Assembly: GCA_964581465.1 (NCBI GenBank)
Contig: CAZOOP010000015.1
Span: 11,282-75,281 of the forward strand
Origin: WJMB01 sp964581465
GTDB lineage: Bacteria > RBG-13-66-14
DNA length: 64,000 bases
Direction: 5' to 3'
How positions within the stretch are numbered: position 1 is the first letter of the stretch; the number at the start of each line of letters is the position of its first letter. Made by a program: the position numbers and the translations under genes. Positions 17,080-26,472 of this stretch are shown piece by piece. The notes under the pieces were generated by a model. The model saw only the letters and a list, made by a program, of their open reading frames with translations, did no database searches and was not told the DNA's origin.

Positions 17080-17991
17080 ATGTCCCACCGCGCAGTCATC
17101 GCCTGCCTGCTGACTCTGCTGGCGGCGGCCCCGGCCGCCGGTGAGACCCTGGACGCCGGGTCCTTCAACGAATCGAACGGAGCCGTCGGCCTCCGCAGCG
17201 ACGGCGGCGTCGTGCTGGTCGGGGTCTCCGAGGGCGCCTGGGTCGCCTACGAGCTGACCCCGCCGTCCTGGGCCGTCAGCTTCAGTCTGGCCCTGGACTG
17301 GTGGCTGGTGCGCCCCGGTGACGGCTGCGCCGTTTACATCTACGACCATGCCGCCACCGGACCCGACGAGATCTACGGCCATCCCGACCTCGACCACCAC
17401 TGGCGGCTCTGGCAGGTCTCGCGTCACCTGGGGCGCTTCGCCAGCTCCAACCCCCGCTTCCTGCTGCTCGACGGCGGCAACCCCGGCGGTCTGCGGCCCC
17501 GGGGTCCCGAAGGTCGTCTGCGCGTCCTGGTGCGCGTCGACGGCGGCGTGCCCCTGTTCACCGATGAGCTGGCCGTCCTCGAGGAGCTCGAGGTGGTCTA
17601 CTCGGACCGTGATGAACTTTGGCGGCCCACCTCGCCTGACTGGAGCGATCTCTACCTCGCCGCCGACGCGCCGGCCCTGGACTACGAAAAAGACCTCCTC
17701 GCCGCCGAGGGGCGCGGCCGGGCTCCCCTGGAGTATCGGGACAGCGCCCGGGGCCGTCTGATGGCCGAGCGCGCCGCCCTGGTCAACGCCCTGCAGAACG
17801 CCGTGGTGGCTTTAAACGAGCAGGTGGCCATCCAGTTAGTGCCCGACGAGCTGCCCGGTTACCGCATCATCGAGAGCCGGGAGCTCGACGACGGTTACTG
17901 GAGCGTCCGCGTCGGCATCCCCCTCAACGGCCCCGGCGGCCTGGCCGAACACCTGGGCTATCACCGTATCCTGCCCAAGTCCGGGGGCTGA
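17080..17991 (+). CDS. Secreted protein of unknown function
   Basis: 303 aa. A signal peptide (MSHRAVIACLLTLLAAAPAAG) precedes a domain rich in beta strands and Trp/Tyr (about 25-200) with acidic loops. A helical segment (PLEYRDSARGRLMAERAALVNALQN) and a short beta C-terminus follow. The ATG at 17080 follows GGGGGAGGAG; the longer in-frame extension upstream reads like untranslated sequence and has no ribosome site. It is monocistronic. I recognise no family, and no catalytic motif stands out. Confidence 0.78.
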   Translation: MSHRAVIACLLTLLAAAPAAGETLDAGSFNESNGAVGLRSDGGVVLVGVSEGAWVAYELTPPSWAVSFSLALDWWLVRPGDGCAVYIYDHAATGPDEIYGHPDLDHHWRLWQVSRHLGRFASSNPRFLLLDGGNPGGLRPRGPEGRLRVLVRVDGGVPLFTDELAVLEELEVVYSDRDELWRPTSPDWSDLYLAADAPALDYEKDLLAAEGRGRAPLEYRDSARGRLMAERAALVNALQNAVVALNEQVAIQLVPDELPGYRIIESRELDDGYWSVRVGIPLNGPGGLAEHLGYHRILPKSGG

Positions 17992-18194
17992 TCGACCTGA
18001 ATCAACCAACCGTCGCCTGGAGATCCGGCGCCATCCGGCGGTGTAGCATCGAACCACGGCCTGTGTCGGCGCAGGGCTAAGCCGGTAAGCGACCGGCCCT
18101 TGACTCATCAATCATCATCAGCGCTTTCCGCCTGCCCGTTGAGAGGACTGCCCGCCGGCTTAGCGAGGCACCAAAACGGGGCGCCAAGTTGAGG
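17992..18194. other. Start of a repeat-bearing gap
   Basis: The gap runs on to nested palindrome B at 18770. Apart from the MITE fragment at 18195-18307, I see no gene, terminator or RNA in it. Composition becomes AT-rich between about 18100 and 18560. Confidence 0.45.
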
Positions 18195-18307
18195 TAAGTG
18201 CTGTTGCCACAAATCCAGCGCTGAACAATGACGACATAATATGCTATAACGCGTTATTTGACAATCTATTAGCTGTTGACGGCAGTGTCTGTCCAAGTGA
18301 CAATCCC
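18195..18307 (+). repeat. Truncated MITE right end, divergent subfamily
   Basis: The segment reads ctgttgccacaaat, then gctataacgcgttat, gacaatctattagctg and finally agtgacaatccc. The last half matches the right third of the MITE family (gctataaagcaatga, gacaatctattagctgg, gagtgataatccc). The ctgttgccacaaat block is shared instead with the fragment at 41293. Confidence 0.6.
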
Positions 18308-18769
18308 AATAGCAGTCGAGTAAGCAGTGGCGGCAAGGGGCATGATCCATACCGGATCTATCATGACCACGGCTTGCTTCGATAACCATCAACTTTCCAA
18401 ACTACCCATGAACGCATCAATACCGGCGCGGAAACACCAGGGCAGCAATACCAATAGATCAATACCAGTACAACAATACAAAGAAGCAAGCGCGTTACTG
18501 CAATCGGGATATAATCGCGGAACACCCAGACGGTGAGTGAGGGCTCGGTGAAACACTCACCACAACATGGTTTGATTCGAACACGTTCGCCGATCCCCTT
18601 TTCTGTTTCTTGTATTGCAAGAATCGTGCCGCTTGCCGCTTGCCGCTTCAGGTTCGGATCGGGTTGAATCAACCGACGACACCTGGCCCCCCGCAACCTA
18701 GCGGGATGCGCCACCTTTGGTAACCCTCGACCCCATCCAGGCGGGGTTATCGGTAACATCGGCGGAAGC

Positions 18770-18962
18770 GGACCCGGGCGAAACAGCCTCCCGGCCCGAC
18801 GACACCCTCGTCGTTATCATTCGTTGCAATCAAAGGTGCGGCGTTGGCACGTTTCTTGCAAAATGGCGGGCGCCCTTCGTTCATCCCAGGCCGCGTTCCG
18901 CAAGAAACGTGCCAACGCCGGGCCGGTCGATCCCCCGCCTGTCGAGGGTTTCGCCCGGGTCC
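18770..18962. repeat. Nested palindrome, copy B
   Basis: The outer stem is 15 bp, perfect: ggacccgggcgaaac (18770-18784) with 18948-18962. The inner stem is 20 bp, perfect: 18840-18859 with 18900-18919, with a 40-nt loop. A further arm, aaccctcgac (18722-18731), can pair with gtcgagggtt (18941-18950). The copy lies 69 nt before the mannose-1-phosphate guanylyltransferase gene. Confidence 0.92.
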
Positions 18963-19031
18963 GGCGCCGGGAGCTGTGAACCGAGACTGAGTCAGGGCAA
19001 GTAGACGACCCACTTTGACGGGAGAAGCCCC

Positions 19032-20153
19032 TTGAGCAACCCCGCGAGTTCGGACAAGCCTGTGGTGGCCCTGATGGCCGGCGGCAGCGGCCAGCGCTTC
19101 TGGCCCCTGTCGAAGAAGACCCACCCCAAACAGTTGCTGCGCTTCGGCGGGGAGGAGAGCCTGCTGCGCGCCGCCTTCAAGCGCGCCCTGCTATTGACCA
19201 GCCTGGAGCGCATCCTGCTGGTCACCCGCCAGGATCTCTACGAGGTCCTCTCGCCGGAGCTGCCCGAGCTGCCCCGGGAGAACTACCTCTTGGAGCCCAA
19301 GGGCGCCAACACGGGACCCTGCGTGGCCTTCGCGGCGATGACCGCCGCCCGGCGCTTCGGCGATCCGGTGATGATCATGCTGCCCGCCGACCAACGCATC
19401 ATCGACCGCGACGGCTTCGCCGCGGTGATGCTCGACGCCGCCCGGTTGGCCGCCGTCCGCAAGCTGCTCGTGGTGCTGGGCATCGAGCCCACCCGCCCCG
19501 AGACCCAGTACGGTTACATCAAAACCACCGGGGAGCCCTGTCCGCAAAGCGATGTAGAGTGCCACCCCGTCGAGCGCTTCACCGAGAAGCCCAACTTCAC
19601 CCGGGCGGTGGGCTTCGCTGAGACTCCGGGCTACTATTGGAACTCGGGGATGTTCGTCTGGCGCGCCTCGACGATCCTGGCCGCCCTCGAGGAGCATTCT
19701 CCCGGCGTCTACTGGCCACTGGAGTCCCTGGCCCATTCCGACGCGGAGGAGCCCACCGCCGAAACGATCGCCCAGTGCTATTCCACGGTGCGCTCGATCT
19801 CCATCGATTACGCCGTGATGGAGAACGCCGACAACGTGGTGATGGTCCCGGCGACCTTCGGCTGGGACGACCTGGGCCAGTGGACGAGTCTGCGCCGCGT
19901 CTTCCCCGCCGACCAGACCGGCAACACCATCGTCAACACCGCCGAGGCGCCGCCGCCCTATCTGATCGACAGCAAGGACAACCTGGTTTATAATGCCACG
20001 GATCAGCAACTGGTCCTGATCGATCAGCAGGAGATGGTCTTCGTTCTGGCCGACTCGACGGTGATGATCCTGCCGGCCTCGCGCACCAGCGACATCCGCC
20101 AGGTGGCCGACCACTTCGACAACCCGCCGGCGCCCGACGAGGACCTGGACTAG
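19032..20153 (+). CDS. Mannose-1-phosphate guanylyltransferase
   Basis: 373 aa. It makes GDP-mannose from mannose-1-phosphate and GTP for cell-surface polysaccharides. The nucleotide-binding signature LMAGGSGQRFWPLSKKTHPKQ is N-terminal, and FTEKPNFTRA, WNSGMFVWR and the sugar-binding FGWDDLGQW motif follow in the family order. The length fits the short monofunctional form without a phosphomannose isomerase domain. The start is TTG at 19032, 4 nt after GGGAGAAG; no better start is seen. The next genes encode a lipoprotein with a sugar-binding-like domain and a TPR protein, so a cell-envelope theme is possible. Confidence 0.95.
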   Translation: MSNPASSDKPVVALMAGGSGQRFWPLSKKTHPKQLLRFGGEESLLRAAFKRALLLTSLERILLVTRQDLYEVLSPELPELPRENYLLEPKGANTGPCVAFAAMTAARRFGDPVMIMLPADQRIIDRDGFAAVMLDAARLAAVRKLLVVLGIEPTRPETQYGYIKTTGEPCPQSDVECHPVERFTEKPNFTRAVGFAETPGYYWNSGMFVWRASTILAALEEHSPGVYWPLESLAHSDAEEPTAETIAQCYSTVRSISIDYAVMENADNVVMVPATFGWDDLGQWTSLRRVFPADQTGNTIVNTAEAPPPYLIDSKDNLVYNATDQQLVLIDQQEMVFVLADSTVMILPASRTSDIRQVADHFDNPPAPDEDLD

Positions 20154-20362
20154 CCCGGCTGGTTCCTCGGAGGCCCGACGAGAGGCCGCTCGGCAGGCTT
20201 CGATCACCGTTGATCAAGCACTGCTGTTTGTCGTCGTCCAGTCACCGGAGCGGATCCCAGGCGGTTCCAACAACGGTCGTCGACCGTCGATGCAGCTCTG
20301 GCGAACACTATTCCTCGATCTTCCTTAGTCAGCCCGTCAAAACAAGAACCCCGAGCCCGACC

Positions 20363-21043
20363 GTGCTATTAACAACTAACAGCCGCCTCCGCGACCTGTT
20401 GCGCCCGCTGTCTGCCGTTCTGCTGGTAGCGGCGCTGGCCTCCGGCTGCCGCGACGACAACGGCGACGACCCGCCGGTGATCGTTCCGGCCCGCGAGGTG
20501 GAGCCCATCGAGGAGCCCCCCCTGGCCCCCGAGGTTACCGCCTACACCGACCGGGTCATCGCCGATTTTGAGGAGATGGACGGCTGGGCCTTCACCACCT
20601 ACCCCGAGTCCGTCGACGGTTACCTGACCCAGAGTTTCGGTGATGAGCCGGTCCACGAGGGGCAGTTCTCCGCAAAACTGGTTTACGACTTCACCGGCGC
20701 CCGGGACGAGACCGCCGCCGCCTACGCCGCCACGGCGTCGCTGCTGCCCCTGAGTTGGGACGAGCTCAGCATTTGGGTCTACGGCGACGGCTCCGGTCAC
20801 TGGCTGCGCGCCGAGTTCGTCGACGCCGCCGGGGTCAAGTTCGTCGGCGATCTGGCCCGGGGCATCGACTGGCGGGATTCCTGGAAGGAGTGCCGCCTGA
20901 CCCAGGACTCCCTGGTTGTCCTGCGTGAAGACGGCCAGCGCCGCCATCCGCCCCTGGCGCTGACCCGCATATATCTCGTCGTCCTCCCCGACGGCGCCCA
21001 CGACGCCGGAGAGGTTTACTTCGACACCATGACCCTCCAATAG
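20363..21043 (+). CDS. Lipoprotein with carbohydrate-binding-like domain
   Basis: 226 aa. A basic N-terminus and hydrophobic core lead to the lipobox ALASGC. After a Pro/Glu linker, a single beta-sandwich domain begins at about IADFEEMDGW. The blocks EGQFSAKLVYDF, LSIWVYGDGSGHWLRAEF and GIDWRDSWKEC resemble the galactose-binding-like module attached to phosphodiester glycosidases and CBM11-like proteins. The start is GTG at 20363; an open frame back to 20210 lacks signal features. The next gene starts 5 nt after its stop, so the two are very likely co-translated. Confidence 0.75.
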   Translation: MLLTTNSRLRDLLRPLSAVLLVAALASGCRDDNGDDPPVIVPAREVEPIEEPPLAPEVTAYTDRVIADFEEMDGWAFTTYPESVDGYLTQSFGDEPVHEGQFSAKLVYDFTGARDETAAAYAATASLLPLSWDELSIWVYGDGSGHWLRAEFVDAAGVKFVGDLARGIDWRDSWKECRLTQDSLVVLREDGQRRHPPLALTRIYLVVLPDGAHDAGEVYFDTMTLQ

Positions 21044-21047
21044 GACC

Positions 21048-21911
21048 ATGCGAAACCACACTCTGATTCTTATCGCCGCCGGTCTTGTACTCACCGCCGG
21101 CGCGGCCTCGGCCATCGACCTCTTCCGCGTCCTCAACGCCGAGGACCTGCTCGAGGAAGGCCTGGCCTACTTCGAGGCCGAGGAGTACGAGGAGGCCGAG
21201 CTGAAGTTCAAGGAGGCCGCCCTCGAGTACCCGGAGGGCGCCGAGAGCTACTACTGGCTGGGCCGTGTCTTCCAGGAGTACGGCGAGTTCGACAAGGCCA
21301 AGAACTACTACGACCACTCGATCAAGCTCGACTCGGCCTACATCGAGGCCCTCGATCAAGCCGCCCGGCTGATGATGGACCTGCGGCGCTTCGAGGAGTC
21401 GATGACCTACCTGCGCCGTCTGGCCGATATCAACCCCAACGAGCCCGAGACCTACAGCAACCTGGGATACGCCCACCTGGGGCTGGGGGATTACGCCAAG
21501 GCCGAGGGCCACTTCGAAACCGCCATCGATTTGGGCGGTGACCAGTCCAAATACTACGACGGCCTGGGGCTGGCCTTCGACGGACAGGGACGGCTGCCCG
21601 AGGCCGAACAGGCCTTCATCAGCGCCCTCGAACTCGATGACGAGCGCGGCGACAGCCACCTGCACCTGGCCCTGCTCTATACCCGTCAGGGGCTTGGGCG
21701 CCAGGCTCTGGACTCCTTCGACAGCGCCCTGGAACACCTGGATGATCCCGGTAAGCGCGTCTTCGCCCTCTTCCAGTCCGGGGTGATCCACGAGCAGTTG
21801 GGCGAGATCGAGCAGGCCGTCGCGGCCTACAACGCCGCCCTCGAACTGGCCCCCGAGAGCGAAAGCGCCCCGGCCATCCAGGAGCGCATCGATAAGCTCG
21901 GCTCGATCTGA
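21048..21911 (+). CDS. Secreted TPR protein
   Basis: 287 aa. A signal peptide (MRNHTLILIAAGLVLTAGAASA) is followed by six or seven TPR units, for example EEAELKFKEAALEYPEGAES, KAKNYYDHSIKLDSAYIEAL and KAEGHFETAIDLGG. They form a periplasmic protein-protein scaffold. It starts 5 nt after the stop of the lipoprotein gene and is probably in the same operon with the following methyltransferase-like gene, 26 nt downstream. No other domain is visible. Confidence 0.88.
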   Translation: MRNHTLILIAAGLVLTAGAASAIDLFRVLNAEDLLEEGLAYFEAEEYEEAELKFKEAALEYPEGAESYYWLGRVFQEYGEFDKAKNYYDHSIKLDSAYIEALDQAARLMMDLRRFEESMTYLRRLADINPNEPETYSNLGYAHLGLGDYAKAEGHFETAIDLGGDQSKYYDGLGLAFDGQGRLPEAEQAFISALELDDERGDSHLHLALLYTRQGLGRQALDSFDSALEHLDDPGKRVFALFQSGVIHEQLGEIEQAVAAYNAALELAPESESAPAIQERIDKLGSI

Positions 21912-21936
21912 ACAGCCGGCAGCGGGGGCGCCGACG

Positions 21937-22845
21937 ATGAATGGTGAAGCCAACTCCGCGATGAACGATAGCGGTGTCTACGCCGCCGTCGCAGATTTCA
22001 GTGGCGTTCCACCCCCGGAGGACTGTTCCCTCGTCACTGCTGCCCTGGACCTCGCACCGGGCACGCTGCTCGAACTCGGCGCCCGCGGCGACGCCTTCAC
22101 CATGCTGCTGCTGGACTTCCTGGCCGAATGCCCGGCCTCCAGCTACACCGGCTTGAGTTCGCCTGACCAACAGCCCCCCGAGCCGTCCCTTGACCCGCCT
22201 CGCGCCCCCCTCGAACTCCGTCTGCTCAGCGGCGATCCCGCCGACGTCTCCCTGGACTCCGCCGCCTTCGACCGCGTCGTCGGTCGCCATTTACTTGCCG
22301 GGCGCGAGGACGCCGCCGCCGTGACCGCCGAGGCCCTGCGCCTGTTGCGGCCCGGCGGCGTCTTCGCTTGCCTGGAGCCCCTGGGCCTGTCAACGCGCTG
22401 GGGGCTGCCGTCGCCGGACGCCGAGCTGGCCGAGCTCATGGAGCGCATCCAAGCCGCCCGCTCCGAAAACGTCGGCGGAGACGGGGCTATGTCCGCAGGC
22501 GATTCCGAGCTCGCCGCCACCGGCTTGACCGCCCTCTTCTCCGCGACCGGATTCGTTGACGTCCGGGCCAAGGCCCTGGCCTTTACTCTGCGCCCTTCCA
22601 CGATGAACCACGAGGCCGCCGCCGAACACTGCGCCGCCCTTTCCCACGCCCGACGCGAGGAGCTCAAGAACAGCAGCGGCGAGATCGTCGGACGCGGTGG
22701 ACTGGCCTGGAAGGATATCGCCCGCTGCATCGTGCTGCTTTCCGACTACTACCGCCGCCTCGAGACCGAGCTGCGCGCCGGCCGCGCCGACCCCGTCGAG
22801 GTCGTAGTCGAGCTGGCCGTCCGCGGGGTCAAGCCGGAGGGGTAG
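21937..22845 (+). CDS. SAM-dependent methyltransferase-like protein
   Basis: 302 aa. A Rossmann-type methyltransferase layout is visible: a weak motif I (LLELGARGDAF), an acidic strand region (LRLLSGDPADVSL), motif IV-like FDRVVGRHLL and the post-motif LLRPGGVFACLEP. Motif I lacks the usual GxGxG, so SAM binding is uncertain and the enzyme may be degenerate. The C-terminal half is helical. Start ATG 21937 follows GGGGGCG; ATG 21961 is an alternative. It is the last gene of a likely operon with the lipoprotein and TPR genes. Confidence 0.65.
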   Translation: MNGEANSAMNDSGVYAAVADFSGVPPPEDCSLVTAALDLAPGTLLELGARGDAFTMLLLDFLAECPASSYTGLSSPDQQPPEPSLDPPRAPLELRLLSGDPADVSLDSAAFDRVVGRHLLAGREDAAAVTAEALRLLRPGGVFACLEPLGLSTRWGLPSPDAELAELMERIQAARSENVGGDGAMSAGDSELAATGLTALFSATGFVDVRAKALAFTLRPSTMNHEAAAEHCAALSHARREELKNSSGEIVGRGGLAWKDIARCIVLLSDYYRRLETELRAGRADPVEVVVELAVRGVKPEG

Positions 22846-23236
22846 AGCCCTGCAGCGGTACAAATAGTCTAAGGCAGCCCAGACGATCCCGGACCAGTCG
22901 ACTCCAACTCGAACCACCGATCCACCCCGATTAAGCGGCAGTTACGAAGCTGTGCCGAATGGAGTCTGGCCCGCAACCCAAACCTCTCGGAGCTTACTCG
23001 TTATCAGCGCATGTCAACAGGCCGCGTGGGAGAGAAGCATTATCATCGCGGACAAAAGCGTCAGGCATTTATGGAGCTCCGAGGCGTCTAAACGGGCAGA
23101 CGAATAATATTGAAATCCATTACCCGCCACAAGCAGCCCGCTAGATGTACACACCTGATTGCCAGGCAACTGCCATTATCTAAACGATATTCGGTAATGC
23201 CGAGCTCCGTTACCACCAAGTGATCCCCAGATAAAC
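22846..23236. other. AT-rich gap, no gene seen
   Basis: 390 bp between convergent genes. It drops in GC content after about 23000 and has no convincing reading frame. I found no MITE end or palindrome core. Confidence 0.5.
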
Positions 23237-23260
23237 AACGACGGGCCGCGGCCCGTCGTT
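23237..23260. terminator. Perfect 24-bp palindrome, likely terminator
   Basis: aacgacgggccg (23237-23248) is directly followed by its reverse complement to 23260, 23 nt past the stop of the minus-strand gene at 23283. Confidence 0.6.
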
Positions 23261-23282
23261 TGCACTAGATTACCCGCTGGTT

Positions 23283-23855
23283 CTAAGCATCGTCCTCCAG
23301 CTTCTCGATCAGCTCGAAGAGGTCCTTGGTTTTGGTGATGATATCGTTGCCGCTGTCCTCAATCAAGCTCTTGACCTTATCCGACACTCCGTCATTCTTG
23401 GTCACGTTGGTGAGGTAGACGTCCCAGTTGATGAAATGGGAGAACCAGGCGTAGAGCGCCGTCTGCAGCCGGGCGAGGTTGAACATGCTGCGCTGCAGCC
23501 GGGTCTGCGGTTTGGATAGCTGACTCAGCAGGACCGTCAGCACCCCGGCGCCACCGGCGGCCAGGTACTCCCAGGTGACCGCGCCGCTGAACAACTGGTA
23601 CACCAGCACGCCGATCAGCCCCAGGCCCACACCGAAGGTCAGCCAGTTCATCCAGATGATCGATCTGTAGCTACACTTGATCTTGCGGGTTATCTCGGGG
23701 ATGGCTCGGCGCATCTCGCCCAGATTGTCCAGGATCCGCTCCGCCTCCCTCTTGCGCTGATCATACAGGTTGAAACCGTCAGGTTGTATTTCTCTGCTTG
23801 AATCTTCGCCCAGAGGTCCCTCGTAAGCGCCGACCACTCCCTCTTCCTCGTTCAT
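23283..23855 (-). CDS. Two-helix membrane protein, unknown
   Basis: 190 aa. An acidic N-terminus and a charged helix (YDQRKREAERILDNLGEMRRA) precede two membrane helices (WMNWLTFGVGLGLIGVLVYQLF and YLAAGGAGVLTVLLSQL). A cytoplasmic helical tail follows, with PQTRLQRSMFNLARLQTALYAWF and KDLFELIEKLE. The layout, two helices followed by an amphipathic bundle, loosely resembles TRADD-N-associated membrane domains, but I am not sure. The start ATG at 23855 has AAGGGGGGCG upstream; a longer frame to 23888 does not. Confidence 0.7.
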   Translation of the reverse strand: MNEEEGVVGAYEGPLGEDSSREIQPDGFNLYDQRKREAERILDNLGEMRRAIPEITRKIKCSYRSIIWMNWLTFGVGLGLIGVLVYQLFSGAVTWEYLAAGGAGVLTVLLSQLSKPQTRLQRSMFNLARLQTALYAWFSHFINWDVYLTNVTKNDGVSDKVKSLIEDSGNDIITKTKDLFELIEKLEDDA

Positions 23856-23970
23856 CTCGCCCCCCTTTGCTAATATGTGATGATTCACTATCAGTTATTG
23901 AAACCAATCAATCAACAGACCATAGTCATCATTTTCACATTTCACCCCTGATAGCTGGTCCTGGACCCGC

Positions 23971-24154
23971 CGACCTTTGCAAAACCAGGTCCCGGGCAAA
24001 CAACCCCCCGGCCCACCGGCGGGGAGGCTTTGGCACGTTTCTTGCAGCAGGGCGGGGTGGGGTTCTCGCCGGGCCGCCGCCGGACGGGCGCAAGAAACAT
24101 GCCAAAGCCGGGCGGGGGTGGAGGGCGTCGCGGGAAGAGGTTTTGCAAAGGTCG
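23971..24154. repeat. Nested palindrome, copy C
   Basis: The outer stem is 16 bp, perfect: cgacctttgcaaaacc (23971-23986) with 24139-24154, and it continues outward with one G-T pair. The inner stem is ggctttggcacgtttcttgc (24026-24045) with 24090-24109, one mismatch (acatgcc). The loop begins agcagggcgggg, the reverse complement of the loop end in copies A and F, so the loop is inverted relative to those. Confidence 0.93.
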
Positions 24155-24181
24155 GTGGCGGGTGGTCGAGGCTGGGGATAT

Positions 24182-24215
24182 GAAACTGGCCGGGTCAATT
24201 GACCCGGCCAGTTTC
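24182..24215. terminator. Perfect 34-bp palindrome, likely terminator
   Basis: gaaactggccgggtcaa (24182-24198) is immediately followed by its exact reverse complement to 24215, 24 nt beyond the malic enzyme stop. A 17-bp loopless stem is unusually long for a terminator. Confidence 0.65.
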
Positions 24216-24238
24216 AATAAGGTGATGCTTGACGCAAT

Positions 24239-25567
24239 TTATACGATCCGTACCGTTGCCGGATGGTCCTTGATGTATTTCTCGAAGAAGTCGTAGCGCT
24301 CGCGGTTGACCTCGATGAAGTACTCGCATTGGCGCTTGACATCCTCGGGGTCCACCTTGCGACGGGCCACGCCGGATTTCATGGCGGCCTGGGCCACGGC
24401 GGCGGCCTCGGCGGGCATCACCCGCGGATCGGTGGGCTTGGTGATGATGTAGTCCTCGGAGAGTTCGTCTTCGGGGATCAGGTCGGCGACGGCTCGGGCG
24501 GCGGCCAGGAACATGGCCTGATTGACGTCGGAGGCGCGGACGTCGAGGGCGCCGCGGAAGATGCCGGGGAAGCCCAGAACGTTGTTGATCTGGTTGGGGT
24601 AGTCGGAGCGGCCGGTGGCGATGATCCGGGCGCCGGCCTCGGCGGCGTCCTCGGGCATGATTTCCGGGTCCGGGTTGGCCATGGCCATGATGATCGGTTC
24701 GGGAGCCATCGAGCGGACCATCTCCTTGGAGAGCTGATTGGCGACGGAGAGGCCGAGGAAGACCTCGCGGTCCTTGACGGCTTCGGTGAGTGGTCCCTGG
24801 ACGCCCTCGCGGTTGGTGACCTTGGCGATCTTCTCTTTGAAGGGATTCATGTTCTCGGTGCGGCCCTCGTAGATGGCGCCGCGAGAGTCGCAGAGGATTA
24901 CATCGGCCACGCCGGCGGTCATCAGCAGCTCGGTGACGGCGATCCCCGAGGCCCCGGCGCCGTTGACGACGACCTTGACCTCGTTCATCGGCTTGCCGAT
25001 GACCTTGAGGGCGTTGTAGAGGGCGGCCAGGGTGACCACGGCGGTGCCGTGCTGGTCGTCGTGGAAGACGGGGATGTCCATCTCCTCGCGCAGGCGGGCC
25101 AGGATCTCGAAGCAACGCGGGGCCGAGATGTCCTCGAGGTTGATCCCGCCGACGCCGGGCTCCATGGCCTTGACGGTGCGGATGATCTCCTCGGTGTCCG
25201 TGGTGCGCAGACAAATTGGGAAGGCGTCGACACCGGCGAGCATCTTGAACAGCACGCTTTTGCCCTCCATCACGGGCAGGCCGGCCTCGGGGCCGATGTC
25301 GCCCAGGCCCAGAATGGCGGTGCCGTCGGTGACCACCAGGATGGTGTTGTCCTTGGAGGTGTAGTCGTGGACCTTGGTCACGTCGGCGTCGATCTCGCGG
25401 CAGGCCTGGGCCACGCCCGGGGTGTAGGCCAACGTTAGGTCCTTGGCGTCGCGGGCCGGAACCTTGCTGACGACCTCGATCTTCCCCGAGCCGGCGTAAT
25501 TGGCGTGATGGTAGTCCAGGGCCTCCTGCTTGGTGTAGGTGACCAGGCTCTGCTTCTTCTTGCCCAA
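24239..25567 (-). CDS. NAD(P)-dependent malic enzyme
   Basis: 442 aa, the length of the short bacterial form without a phosphotransacetylase domain. It oxidatively decarboxylates malate to pyruvate and CO2. The catalytic region LAYTPGVAQ and the metal site FHDDQHGTA are intact. The nucleotide fold shows VVVNGAGASGIA, and FGIFRGALDV-type sequence appears as FPGIFRGALDVRA. The start is TTG at 25567, six bases after CAGGGGG, giving MGKKKQSL; an extension to 25666 is out of keeping with family N-termini. It is monocistronic with its own palindromic terminator. Confidence 0.95.
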   Translation of the reverse strand: MGKKKQSLVTYTKQEALDYHHANYAGSGKIEVVSKVPARDAKDLTLAYTPGVAQACREIDADVTKVHDYTSKDNTILVVTDGTAILGLGDIGPEAGLPVMEGKSVLFKMLAGVDAFPICLRTTDTEEIIRTVKAMEPGVGGINLEDISAPRCFEILARLREEMDIPVFHDDQHGTAVVTLAALYNALKVIGKPMNEVKVVVNGAGASGIAVTELLMTAGVADVILCDSRGAIYEGRTENMNPFKEKIAKVTNREGVQGPLTEAVKDREVFLGLSVANQLSKEMVRSMAPEPIIMAMANPDPEIMPEDAAEAGARIIATGRSDYPNQINNVLGFPGIFRGALDVRASDVNQAMFLAAARAVADLIPEDELSEDYIITKPTDPRVMPAEAAAVAQAAMKSGVARRKVDPEDVKRQCEYFIEVNRERYDFFEKYIKDHPATVRIV

Positions 25568-26472
25568 GGCGAACCCCCTGCTGTTTATCCGGTGCCCCGG
25601 CGGGGCGGCGGGATTGGTGAAAGAAAGAACGGGGGGAGTATAGGCCGCCGCCGGGAGGAGTGTCAAGGCGGTATAAGTGTGGCCAGAGAAGGATAGATGA
25701 ATCCGAAAGAGTACCCATCCCAGGGTTTTTCGACTGCGTTCGGTGTTATCTGGACGAAGGTCCTGGATAGTGGACTGGATCGTTTGAGCGAACCAGAGAC
25801 CTTGGGATTATCATAATATACCGGATCAACATCCGCAGCGATGACGAGCCGCTGAGAGGTTGTGGTTACCGAGGTCCGCTTTATCGGGTGTATCGGATCG
25901 ATAGTGCGTCCGGTTGTGGCAAGGTTTACGTACGTAAAAAGACTGCTTCTAGCTGGTCACATAGACAACTAGCGCTTCCGACCTGTCCGGTTAAGCCGAT
26001 AACCTCCCGCCTTCCTGTGCAAAATGTGGTAATGCCATTCCGACGCCAAAAAACGACCTCTTGTATAAGTAGCCGTATTGAGCTGTATAGCCTTTGATGA
26101 TTATCAATTTGCTGTTGAGATCGGATGCCCTCTTCGGACCTGATCATGATTGTATCCTGTTGATAATAGAGGTTATAATCGTCGATTACCTCTCATAGAA
26201 CAGACGGTCGTAAAAGTAGTGGTAATTGAAAGATGTAAGCTGTGGCGAATCCAGTAGGCACAACCCTTGAATAAGCCTTTAAGGCAGCATACGTCCTGCA
26301 CCTAAGCGCATTAATAACAAACACAAAGGGCTTGCTACTTGATCGTCGACAGCGCGTTTCCGGGGAGTCAAATACGGCCCGGCACGCCGCGCCCGATCAG
26401 GCTGATTTGGTCCGAACCCCTTTAGTGATCCCTTGCGCTGTTCCGCCTTCCCGCTCATTCATGCAAAGTCAA
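25568..26472. other. Repeat-derived AT-rich island
   Basis: No gene seen in 900 bp. The segment 26136-26170 (tcggacctgatcatgattgt, then cctgttgataatagagg) is close to 12082-12120 and, reversed, partly to 13075-13110. At 26408, ttggtccgaac belongs to the dispersed dyad motif. The island ends in MITE copy 3. Confidence 0.5.

Noticed and set aside
24195..25718. 507-codon frame overlapping malic enzyme
   Set aside because: Its sequence is Arg/Pro/Gly-rich shadow translation of the malic enzyme gene in another frame.
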